Source: Rhododendron vialii (taxonomy: Eukaryota > Streptophyta > Magnoliopsida > Ericales > Ericaceae). From it: 64,000 nucleotides of DNA. Under the pieces are notes generated by a model that saw nothing but the letters and a program-made list of their open reading frames with translations, was not told where the DNA came from and did no database searches. Shown here in pieces: positions 1 to 10,628 of this stretch (its first letter is position 1; every line of letters begins with the position of its first letter). The stretch spans positions 41,827,852 through 41,891,851 of the forward strand of contig NC_080562.1 of NCBI RefSeq assembly GCF_030253575.1. The letters are read 5' to 3'. The position numbers were made by a program, and so were the translations under genes.

Positions 1-329
1 CATAGGAAATTCCTCCCCAACTTGGGCCCTGTGGAATAGATGGGGTATCATAAGCATATTTACCGAAATGAATGGCTAGAAGCAAAGGGGAAAAACTAAT
101 ATATGATTCAATTTAGTGTTTCTCATTCAGTTTAAAACAATAAAGATCATGAAGAAAACATTTTGGACAACAGAACACACACTCTAGAAATAGAAAAGTT
201 TTGTTTCCCTTTTGTTTCCCTTGACCTAATGAAATAGAAAAGTTTTGTTTCCCTTTTCTTTCCCTTGACCTAATGCAACTTCGGAGATTCTGTAGAAAAG
301 ATAAGGCTAAAAAAGGTCAGCAATAATAC

Positions 330-2492
330 CTTCAGAGCTAGAAGAAGCAGAAATGTCTCAACAGAGTAAAATCCTCTGTCAACAAAATCTCCAAGAAACA
401 AGTAGTTAGTCTTCGGACAATCACCGCCTACTCTGAAAAGCTCTTTCATGTCATAGAACTGCCCATGGATATCACCACATATCTATACAAAAATGAGAGA
501 AATTTTACGAATAAGCCACAATGGCTACAAACACCGATATACGAGTAAAAGAAAAAGGAAATACCAAGTCAAAGGGTAACACTAGGGACCTATAATATCT
601 TACACAGCTTGAAAGTTAAAAACTACTCCAGTTGTTAGGTGCTACAGTTTCAAAATTTACCAAGTAGAAAGATTGGCATCTAATAGAAACCAAATGAATG
701 CCATTTTGTTGCTTATTGGACAGAAAAAGAGAAGAGAGTAAACATAAAAAGAAACAAAACAAAATTTCCCAGTATCCCAAAAGCACAGGAGGGATTCTGT
801 TTCTAAAGCTATGTCCTCAGGAATTGCCTAATAAAATAGGACCAGAATCCACATCAACAATTTTCTCACCAAGAAAGCTCCAAAATGAATAGACTAATAC
901 AGTCAGGTATTATTGAAATGTAATTTCAACTTGCAGGAAATTAACAAACCCATGATGAGACTTCTGTTGAGTTTGAATTCATGGCAAGCTCTCCAGCTCA
1001 TACGTCTCCGAGCTTATAAGAGTGAAATGTTCCTTACTACATTCCAATGTGGCATACTTTGTGTGGACAACTGCTAATCGGAAGATCCTCATCATGGATA
1101 AATCTAGGAAGAGGGGTAACTTTCGTCCCAACAACTCTTGTGTAGTTGGGTACAGGAGGGCAACGGGGATCCAACCAATCACCTTCTCAACTATCGTAGT
1201 GGAGCCATAAAGCAAATGCGGGACTGTCTTTTAGACTTGGTTCAGATTACACAGGTCTTTCCACGCATCGATCTACTTTGTACTCTGAAGGTGGTAGTCG
1301 GATGCCTACAAAGAGGAGAAAAAGGATGGCATATTGTACTATTGTGCATGATATGCTACATCTAGGGGGACAGAATCGTGAAACACAGATGGATAAGAAG
1401 AGCTAATTTGGAGGCTACATAGCCGGTTATCTTTTCACCTCTACACATCAAAGGATTAAAATGTTTGGATGACAAGGCTGTCAACTTGTAGTTGTACTTG
1501 TTCGATAAGTTTTTTCCAGCATTAGTCCCACTTACTTGGAGATTGTTGAGAATTCAGATGGTTGACTTTGTGAGTTCATGGAAGCCACTTGCTGCAAAAC
1601 TTCTAAGATTCACGTACATTAATGCCACTAAATCTCACGGCGGGCATTGATATGTAGAACTCAAGATGATCCTTCTCAACATGGATTTCCAATGTCCTAA
1701 CTACCCAAACATTCCAGGTTTTGGTTTCTCAATTAAAATGGAAAAAGAAAAGTACAAATTTTTTTTTTTTGATAAGTAAATAATTATATTAGAAAGAAGG
1801 CATTAAGGGAATGCCACCCATATACAAAAGAAGGCCACAGAACAAAAAGGTGCTATACATACTGGTCCTAAAATATTGGCATTACTAGAAAAATTTACAG
1901 CCACCAAACCACCGTAATATCATTCTTCAAATCAGCACAGCGGAACATAAACCTGATCACAAAATAAATTGGGCCTCAAACGCTCACTCCACATCTTATT
2001 AAGTTCAACATGAAAACCCCAAATACTATTTTTTCCACATGAACAATGTCCAAGAATACCCCGGAGTACCACGTGGCGGTGCTCCAGAAGCAATTAATGA
2101 TACTCCCACAGGAAGAGTGAATACAAGTTTAACATTCCAATGAATAATAGTATCTCAGCGGAAACTCCAACTGTTATAAACAGTCCAACACCTCCTCCTT
2201 CCTTTTAACTTCTGGCAAAAAGAAATCTCCCAAATGGATTCGTAAACCTAGATCGCGGAAAATCTGAAACAACAAGCCACGACTCCCTACTACATTAGGG
2301 CATCAAAATAAACATCAACGGTGGATGAAAACGAGAGCGATTGCGACTTACGGTGACCGGCGCGTCGACTCGCTGGACATTGCTCTCTTCGACGAGGATT
2401 TCCATGGCCTTCAGACAAAGCGCCTTGACTTCGGATTCTTTCAAGGGCTCGCATCTCTTCAGCTGCTCTATTTGCCTGTCTAGGTCTGACAT
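330..2492 (-). CDS. PPX: Serine/threonine protein phosphatase PP4 catalytic subunit (PPX-type), 5' part only
   Basis: This is the metallophosphatase catalytic subunit that dephosphorylates Ser/Thr in PP4 complexes, in nucleus and cytoplasm. Two exons are visible: 2352-2492 (47 codons, start ATG at 2492) and 330-482 (51 codons), joined in phase 0. The first exon begins [17 protein letters not shown], which distinguishes PP4/PPX from PP2A and PP6. The second carries the metal-binding motifs GDIHG and GDFVDRG. Borders are good: ACC|GTAAGT donor, TATAG acceptor, AAG|GTATTA donor. The remaining roughly 200 residues, with the GNHE motif and C-terminus, lie left of position 1. Intron 1 is 1.87 kb and holds retroposon debris. 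The gene is divergent from SYP5. Domain and family are certain; the gene is simply incomplete here. Confidence 0.93.
1020..1350 (+). mobile_element. LINE relic, zinc-binding reverse-transcriptase tail (zf-RVT-like)
   Basis: Inside PP4 intron 1, plus-strand reading frames give a stretch like [19 protein letters not shown]. It resembles the FAWTA..I.TMDNLRKR motif of the zf-RVT region found near the end of plant LINE open reading frames. Frames are interrupted, so this is an old fragment. It is sense to LINE coding and antisense to PP4. The call rests on a remembered family motif only. Confidence 0.4.
1759..2200 (-). mobile_element. Poly(A)-tailed retroposon 3' end (LINE-like), antisense
   Basis: A 12-base T run at 1759-1770 is followed by GATAAGTAAATAATTATATT and further sequence that, read on the minus strand, looks like the 3' untranslated end of a plant LINE closing in a poly(A) tail. 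It lies in PP4 intron 1 in the same orientation as PP4. The right boundary is not clear and I could not fix a target-site duplication. Confidence 0.4.
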
Positions 2493-4870
2493 CTTCCTCT
2501 CTCTCTCTCTAGATTCTCTCTCTCTAGATACCCTCTCCCTTCCTTACACGGACGGACGGGAGAGGAGAGAGAGCGGCGGATTTGGAATCTCTCTCTCGCT
2601 CCTCTGCATCTAGAAATATTCACTTGTCACAGGGACAAGCGTATTTTTATTTATACTGGTACTGGTTTTTTGATCTCTCTTCTACTGTGGTGGTTCACAG
2701 TTCACTTGTGGGCTCTCTTTTTTTCTTTTTTGGCTCCGACGTTTTAGCAATTCGCGCTACCGCCCATATATTTTGGGTGTATTTTCTCTTTTTCTCTATT
2801 GGTTTCCCCATTTTTTGGGAAAATTTTAAAAATGCCCTGGAGCGGTGTCCCATCCCATGGTGCCCAAAACCCTTTTTCTGCGAGGATCAAAAAAAAAAAA
2901 CCCTTTTTCTACCGCACAAAATATATTTCTTGATTTTTTGCTTGTAGTAATTGTGTTTTAGGCTTCATTTGAACACTTAACCCTTTATTCTAAGCACTCA
3001 TCAATTTTGGTAATTCATAGTTGAACACATAATACATTAATCCAAATAAGATGTAATGAAAAAAATAAAAGCAAAGTAGAGAGAGAAAAATTAACTTATC
3101 AGTATCAGTATCGTGCTTTGGTTATCTCTTTTGAACAAAAGTTGACTATGCATATTCAAAGAGAAGATAATATGTCCAAAAAGATATGTGCATGCCAACA
3201 TATTCGCCCTAAAAATAGGATTGGGAAATCCTATAGTGCAAGGTCCTGTAAGGCACTCTGTAGGTCGCACACAGGCCATCGATCTTGACAATGAATGATT
3301 GAGATATGATTTTTAATTATGACTGGTTTACCGGTCATAATTGATTTTTGATCTAAACCATTGATTGATGAGATCGACGTCTTTGTGTCGCCCTACACAT
3401 GCACTAAAAAATATTGGTAGATTTGTCGGTCAGCTTAATTTTGCTTAAATGGAAAGATTAACTTACACATATCGGAATTGGAATGAACTAATTTTTCACT
3501 AGCCCACTAATTTTTTTAAAACTTATTTAACGACTTGAATCATTCGGAAAAGATCCGAAATGAACCTCACGTACCCGTTGGTTCTCAACCGGTCGGTACC
3601 AATAGCAGGACTCTTGAAGTAAATTGAGTGGTAAACATTTGACTGCCGAGTGTTGACCATTGACCCCGAAGTAGACAATCCTTTTTCCCCGGGGTTGGTT
3701 CGACCAATCCCAGGCTAACCCTGGTTTGGTTATGTCACCATTGTTTATTTATTTATTTACTTACTACCATAACCATTGGCTGATCTGATCCCTGATGTGC
3801 GCTGTGACGACGACGAGCCCGGACCAAATCTAACGGTGAACGGTCGCGCTCGTGCGTCGGATCCCCTTACAAAATCAGCTATAGGAGCAACGACCGGAGG
3901 TCTCGTGTTCGATTGATAAAACAATTCAGATTCGAAGAGGTAACGACCTCTCCATCGTTTGATCCTTCGTCATTCCCATCTCAGTTGGTTTATGCAAATT
4001 ATATTACATGACTGACAATATTAAAACTGTTTAGGTTGATGTTAGCATTGATTGTTGTACCTCCGGAATGTAATACTCGAGTTTGAATTTAGGAAACAGA
4101 GAATCGCATTGTGTAATTGTGTGTGTGTGTGATTTTTATATGTTTGGAAGTTAAACTATGTGATGCGTTGGCGTGGAATCGAGGTAATGTGTGTTTGTTT
4201 AATTGAATGTGAGAACTTGAAACCTGTTTGGAAGGGAAGGCTTACATTGGAATCAGGCTGGATGGCTGCTATTGTAAGGTCAACCTCGCGGGGGTTGTAG
4301 GTGAAATTCTTTTTTCTTGCTTATTCTCGCGATATACTGCATCATACTGGAAGTCATTCGTAAGTATTCCAGTATGCAGCCATATGTTTACGGAAAGAGA
4401 AACCGATTTATGGAAAATATTGCGTGTTTATTGCATCATCGTAGACAAGATGCAAGCAAAGATGTTTACGTCAGATTCTTATAATAGTTGTGCAGCATGT
4501 GCTTGCAAAGATTATAACGGCCCTTTACATTTTATCAATGGAACCTCGTGTGGTGTATTCACGAGGACAGTCTTAATACCAAACATTCCAACCTTGACGC
4601 AAGATTTGAGTTAGGCCTTTCTGGGGTGGAATGGAAACAGGCCACTCATACTCTTTGCTTCGTTCTGATTTTATGTGTGTTGGAGCAAGTGCTGTGCAGC
4701 TTGTGCTAGAGTCTAATATGTTTTTTGTTGTAGAAGTGTACTAACATGTTGCTTGCATTTTTATTTTCCCCTTGTCTGTCTGCTTTAGGATTTGGCTTAT
4801 TATTATGTCCATGTTATCTCCGCTTCCCACTAAAAAACGGTAGCATAATTTGTCCTATTTCTGCAGATAA
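2493..4870. promoter_or_regulatory. Divergent intergenic region between PP4 and SYP5, with probable SYP5 leader intron
   Basis: The two genes are transcribed away from each other. The PP4 side has pyrimidine-rich leader sequence (GA/CT tracts at 2495-2580). On the SYP5 side, GAG|GTAACG at 3940 and a TTTCTGCAG acceptor ending at 4866, four bases before the SYP5 ATG, suggest a leader intron of about 0.93 kb. A MITE at 3234-3406 lies between the two genes. No other coding sequence is seen. Confidence 0.55.
3234..3406. mobile_element. Foldback MITE, about 173 bp
   Basis: The whole segment is an imperfect palindrome. It starts TAGTGCA and ends TGCACTA. The inner arms pair over AATTATGACTGGT and ACCGGTCATAATT around 3313-3343, and the outer arms pair over GGTCGCACACA and TGTGTCGCC. 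TA dinucleotides lie at or beside the left end, but the duplication cannot be fixed. It carries no coding capacity. It sits in the shared PP4/SYP5 upstream region. Confidence 0.6.
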
Positions 4871-7800
4871 ATGGCATCTTCTGCAGACTCATGGGTCAGA
4901 GAATATAATGAAGCCGTAAAACTTGCTGATGATATAAATGGCATGATGTCCGAAAGGAGTTCCCTGCCTGCATCAGGACCTGAAGCACAACGGCATGCAT
5001 CTGCCATAAGGAGAAAAATTACAATATTGGGAACTAGACTCGATAGCTTGCAATCCCTCGTATCAAAGCTTCCCAGCAAGCAGCTTTTGTAAGTTATCTC
5101 AGCGCATCACTGAAAGAATGCTTTTAGATCTGCATTTTTTTGCTAGTTGATATTTTTTCTAATCCTGCCGTGACCATCAAATTATCTCTCATTTTGGTAG
5201 CCCCCTCCACTACTAGTAGTTTGAGGGTTGGAGAGTGAATTCACATACAAATATTCCTTCCAATGCCCTATAGTGAAACCACAGGAACCACAACTAAGGA
5301 TTTATAGGTAGGATCCCTTTCCTTTTCTCTATAGTCCACATTCTTTGTCCAACACTTAATCCAAGATGAATTCAGCCTGATTAGGACGTAGTAACTTAGG
5401 TATTAGATGGTAATCTGTTAAGTTACAAATTGTCCCAAAAGCTTAGCTGCGAGGAAATAAGTGCAACAATGCACAAGAAACCAAGATCTCTTAGAAACCA
5501 AAGCTTGAGCTATTAGAAAATGGGTCCAAGAATGTATGTCAACTGTGAGCTATCCAATAGTATGATGTTTAGCATTTTCGTCTCTTGCTTGTACCAATCG
5601 TATCCTTTAATACATAAATTACAGCAATACGCCTTTGAGTGGATATGCTTGGGTAGTAGTTATCCTTCATTCAAATTAATTCATTGAAATGCGGTGTAAA
5701 TACTAAAGAACTTATTGGTAGAACATCGGGATACTGGAGGAATTTGTTCTGGTCAGTGTTACAAGAAACACTTACAAAAGGGCAAGAATCAGTAGCTTTG
5801 AGTACTCAGCCTCTCCTTTTGACATTCTGTGCAGTTGCTTAAATCAGGATTGGCTCACAGCCTCACAGCCTGTCACTACTGAATGTTTATCTTGATATTT
5901 GCCTGTACAGTTATACAACAATGTTTCAATTGGAAAATGTTGGGCTGTCTTTATGAGTGCGGCCTCTTACCACAATGCTTAATGTTATTGTTATTGTGTT
6001 CCTTGAATTAGTGTTGAAGCTAATTTTTAGTGATACACAGAACAGAGAAAGAGATGAACCGCCGCAGGGATATGCTTTCAAATTTGAGATCGAAAGTAAA
6101 CCAGATGGCGTCCGCATTGAACATGTCAAACTTTGCCAACAGAGACAGCTTGCTTGGACCAGAAATCAAGCCAGCTGATGCCATGAGTAGGGCAAGTGGC
6201 TTGGATAACTACGGTGTTGTTGGTCTTCAAAGACAAATAATGAAAGGCAAGTTGTTGCAACTTATGTTCGTCCTCTTCTTTTTGTAATTTTAATTTGGCT
6301 TCACTAACATGGATTCTTCATTTGAAGCAGAACAAGACGAAGGCCTTGACAAATTGGAGGAGACAGTGATAAGTACAAAACATATTGCTTTGGCCGTCAA
6401 TGAAGAACTTGACCTACACACTAGACTAATTGTATGTGTTTCCATCTTAGGTTCATTTATTTGCATGCTTCTTTTCATCATCGGCCTTCTCATCATCAAA
6501 AAAGCTAATTTGACCATCAAAGAAATCTTGAAGCTGATACTTCCTCTACCACCGTGCAGGATAACCTGGACCGACATGTGGATGTTACCGACTCCCGATT
6601 ACAGGTGATACTTATCCTAGTGAATTTGCTTTCTGAATATAATGTGATCTTCTTTGGTATATGTAGACTTTGTAGTTAGTGATGCACTTCCAAGGTGAAA
6701 TTTACTTGTGCGTTTTGGGTTCTTCATTGCATGATAATGGAATTGGGAATTTAGAAGATAAACTCAGAGCTAAGGGTGTTGAACAGTTGGAATAAATAGG
6801 AGTGATATCATGATCCATACAGGAATATTTGAGTATGTTTAATAAAATTGCATGCAGCAGAAAAATGAGGAATATCCATGTTAAGAGGTAATTGGACTGA
6901 ATCCTACATTCCGGTTGATTGTTTAGGATTGTCTAAATGTCAGTCATATCCTAGAAATCATGAAAATATACAATTTTATGGAAATAGTCAGTTCGTGGAC
7001 GTACTGTACTTGGTTGCAGAAATTAAGGAGTAGCAAAACAGTTGGATAATGTTAATCAGAGATTTCCTTCTCTTAGGTAAGTGATGGAATATGTATGCTC
7101 AAAAGACTACACTGGGTTTTATAATTGGGGTACAGTTTTATTGAGATGAAAATTCATGTGCATAGCAACTTCTCGGATGCAGAATATTGGTTGAAGAATA
7201 AAAATGCTCTATCATGAACAAAGCTTGAGCATTGAGCATGTGCTAAGATTGTGTGTGGATCACAAAGTGCTTTCAGATGTGTTATATCTTTTCGTTTGAC
7301 CATTAGCCACCTAGTTTGAGGTAAATGACGTTGGAAACAAGAGCTCTAACATTAAGAAAAAGGTAGAATTATGGGCACTGTTTGGTTCATCTTTTGAACT
7401 GTTTTCTTTTTTAAAAAAAATTGAATCCAAATCAGTGCTTGTTTAGGTGGTTTGGAAGCCATATTTCCTTCTCTTGTTTTCCTGCTTCAAGGAATTTTTG
7501 GTTGTTGGTTGACACTTTGGCCCCGTTTGTTTCGAAGTAAAATATTTTTCGATGTAAAGTATTTTTCACGTAAAATGAATTTTAGGAAAACAAAATTTTT
7601 CGTTTCTATTTTATCATGTTTGGTTGGCAATCGGAAAATATTTTTGGCAACAAAACATTTCTCCAATATTCATTATCTATCAAGCTATCCTTCGCTCCGT
7701 TTGTTTCGAAGTAAAATATTTTTCGATGTAAAGTATTTTTCACGTAAAATGAATTTTAGAGAAACAAAATTTTTCGTTTCTATTTTATGGTATTTGGTTG

Positions 7801-8528
7801 GTAATTGGAAAATATTTTTGGCAACAAAACATTTCTCCAATATTCATTATCAATCAAGCTATCCTTCCCATTTATGTGTCGCGACAACAATTGGTTTATG
7901 TGTGTGTATTAGAGAGGGAGAGAGTACTGTTGGGTGACTTAAATTGAGGATGCACCTAGCAGAGGTCATGGCAGCGTAGCAAATCAGGGAATTGACAGAA
8001 ACTCAATTGGGCCATTGCTTCACCCGTGAACGGTGGAAAACAATTTACATGTGATTTGTATAGCCGAATGCCGGAAAATGGATTTTACTGGAGAATATTT
8101 TACGTCCAAACAAACGGAGCCTTTGAAGAAGAAGTGGTAAATGTGAAAAGAAACAAGTAATCAACTGAGCATCTTGCATGGTTTTTCTATAGAGGTTATA
8201 AATTACAAAGGCGGACCCATTTTTACTGTCATAGTGCTGATAGCTAACGTGTGTTACTATTACTTAATCTCAACGAGGATTGATCTTTTCTTATTGTAGA
8301 AGTCATGACTCATGACATTGACTCGTTTCTTTATGAGTATTGCTTCATTTTCTTTGTGTTTTTGTTATCTAATTTTTCCTTTCTTTGTGGGGACAGCGAG
8401 TTCAGAAGAACCTGGCAATTTTGAACAAACGGACCAAAGGTGGTTGCTCCTGCCTGTGCCTCCTCTTATCTGTTGCTGGAATTGCGGTGCTGGTTGTCGC
8501 AATATATTTGCTGGTCAAATATTTGTAA
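4871..8528 (+). CDS. SYP52: Syntaxin of plants 51/52 type Qc-SNARE
   Basis: This is a Qc-SNARE acting in fusion at the trans-Golgi, prevacuolar compartment and vacuole. Exons are 4871-5088, 6041-6246, 6331-6431, 6560-6604 and 8397-8528, giving 233 residues, the usual SYP5 length. The N-terminus MASSADSWVREYNEAVKLAD and the block NMSNFANRDSL match SYP51/SYP52. The SNARE helix spans roughly residues 140-200 (EQDEGLDKLEETV to RLQRVQKNLAIL). A single C-terminal membrane anchor follows, rich in Cys, Leu and Val and ending LVKYL. Intron 2 (6247-6330) is a GC-AG intron; all others are GT-AG. Intron 4 (1.8 kb) contains a MITE with an internal duplication. SYP51 and SYP52 cannot be told apart, so the symbol is only the family type. 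Confidence 0.93.
7519..8121. mobile_element. Non-autonomous DNA transposon with duplicated left end
   Basis: The left end GGCCCCGTTTGTTT and the right end AAACAAACGGAGCC form terminal inverted repeats. The inner sides (GTAAAATATTTTTC and GAATATTTTAC) also pair. The first 174 bp (7519-7692) are repeated almost identically at 7693-7866, so the element has two left ends in tandem. Flanks read TTT on both sides, or CTTTG if the ends are shifted, so the duplication length and superfamily are uncertain. An apparent 161-codon reading frame across the two copies is only a by-product. It lies in SYP5 intron 4. Confidence 0.65.
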
Positions 8529-9212
8529 TGCAATCACAACACAAACGATCTTTCCTGCTACGTATTTCTGTCTTGATATGGAAATTGGTTTTTATCCCTG
8601 CTTTGTTAGAACTTAAAGTAAAATATTTGAGTTCCTATATATATGATTTGTTTTGGTCTTGCACTGTTTCCTTTGTAGCCAAGTCAAATGTGTACTTGTA
8701 TACTAGAAGTTACCGGCAGTTGCTCGAGCACTAAATTATCAATCTTTTCCCATTTTTTTAATTATCAAATGTTTGTCTGTTTGAGGCTGTTTCCTTTGCC
8801 CCAGGTTTTGTGCTCTCTGTTAGTGTCGCTTTTCAGAAATCAGAAATTCTGCTGCTGGTTATGCGGAGGACATTGTTAAGATTCGAGAGGAAAGTACGGT
8901 AGTGAGATTTATGATTCATGTCTGACCTATTGGTTTTGGATTGGTAGTTTCCCTCTGCGAGGCAAATGAAAATGACTTCAAAAATTGACACATCAAGTTA
9001 CCGAATCGCTATGCAATGCTGAAACATCTCAAAAACAACTAGGCCAGTTCTTATCTCTAAAATCATCGACCCTGACAAACAACCCAGAAGAGGTGAAATT
9101 ATAAGGATTTAGATCTCGTACTGCAGAGTAATGTACGACACATATCGTTTTTGAGCAAATCCAATATCCTAAAGCCTAAACCTCGATTTCTTTTTCGGCT
9201 AAAACACCCGTC

Positions 9213-9578
9213 GATGCCGGTTGCTCATGACCGATAACAGATGGTACAGGTCAATCCCAGACTATTTTAATTGACATTCTAAGAGAGGTAAAAGCATTTA
9301 CTTAGCTTAGGTGCTATTAACTCTTTTGGAACAATTGGCTGATGTTTCAATTAAAATCGGACAAAATCTAGCTCTTATCGATTGAACCATGGATTGATGC
9401 CGGTTGCTCATGACCGATAACAGATGGTACAGGTCAATCCCAGACTATTTTAATTGACATTCTAAGAGAGGTAAAAGCATTTACTTAGCTTAGGTGCTAT
9501 TAACTCTTTTGGAACAATTGGCTGATGTTTCAATTAAAATCGGACAAAATCTAGCTCTTATCGATTGAACCATGGATT
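9213..9578. repeat. Exact tandem duplication, 2 x 183 bp
   Basis: Unit 9213-9395 and unit 9396-9578 were compared base by base and no difference was seen. Both begin GATGCCGGTTGCTCATGACC and end CCATGGATT. The lack of divergence implies a very recent duplication or an assembly artefact. Confidence 0.9.
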
Positions 9579-9579
9579 G

Positions 9580-9960
9580 AACACGATACGCATGATGACA
9601 AGCACAGTGATAGTCGAATTCTTAACGAAAGACTTTCTAACGGACTTGGTTATCAGAAGATTGATTGTCACTACATCAGTCTTTTGTGGGGTTGAAATGT
9701 TAGACATAGGAAGAGGATACTCTAGAGCCATACATGATACATTACACACTATGATTGATCTCTTTAATTTGCTTCTATTCTATTCCATTGCCTTGTTACA
9801 GTATCTGGACTCTCCGGAACTATAAAGAGTGATCATTTTAGATATTTAGGCTCAATTATTTGTAGAGATAGAGAGATTGCCGATAATGTGACCGTTCAAA
9901 TAGAGCTTTACTCTAATCTTAATTGGAACTCCTGTAAATGGGCGGTGGAATTAGTTCTCC
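9580..9960 (+). mobile_element. LINE reverse-transcriptase relic
   Basis: At about 9827-9903 the plus strand reads SDHFRYLGSIICRDREIADN. This resembles the FRYLGSII..DGEIDEDV motif downstream of the catalytic core in plant LINE reverse transcriptases. The upstream part (9580-9825) is open in one frame but not clearly conserved. It is too short and decayed to be active. Confidence 0.5.
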
Positions 9961-10628
9961 TAGATTAGTGAAGGTGTGCGTAAACTGGTCTGAAAATGTG
10001 AGTTATCAAAAAAAGATAGTATTCACTTTGTTAAGTTTTTCAAGAAAAGTATCACTAATAACAATAAAAAAAATTGAAATCAATATTTAGTCTATTTATT
10101 ACACTCAAATGGATATTACATGAGTTATTTAGGCCCCATTTCGTTAAAATTTTATTTTTTAAGTACTTATTTTCAATTTTTACGAGATCGATTATTTCCT
10201 CGTAATATATTATTTTAATTTAAAAAACAAAAAACAAAAAATTATATTTCTCTTAGTTTTTTTTTTTTGATCATTATTATATTTCTCTTAGCTGAACCAT
10301 ACTACTACTTAGCATTACTTTTTAGCGGAAATGCCCGGTATCCGGTGGGTTTCGGAACAAACCGTTTTCACTCGTTATTAGTCGTTACTCGCCGGAAAAA
10401 AAAAGGTCCACGATGGCCGAAGCCCTAAACAGATAGCCGGAGAGAGAGAGACAGAATCAGATCGGTGTTTGACATTTCTACGTTGTTCGAGCTCCGTTGC
10501 TGCTCAAATTTCTCTTACAACTCTATAGCGGCATGGATTAATGAACTAGGTTGCTAGAAGCCTAGAAATACACATATGTATCTGTACACGCCTGTATTAG
10601 GTGATTCGGTGAATGAGAAGGAGTAAAG

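Larger units (their letters stand above)
8529..10628. other. Intergenic region between SYP5 and TAF6
   Basis: It holds the SYP5 3' untranslated region, an exact 183-bp tandem duplication, a LINE relic, and the A/T-rich TAF6 promoter with a GA-rich leader near 10440-10455. Two minimal upstream reading frames, ATGGATTAA (10533-10541) and ATGAACTAG (10541-10549), overlap by one base about 80 bases before the TAF6 start. No conserved gene was found. Confidence 0.6.

Noticed and set aside
7452-7937. 161-codon frame with an internal protein repeat
   Set aside because: The repeat is the 174-bp doubled end of a MITE; not a repeat protein.
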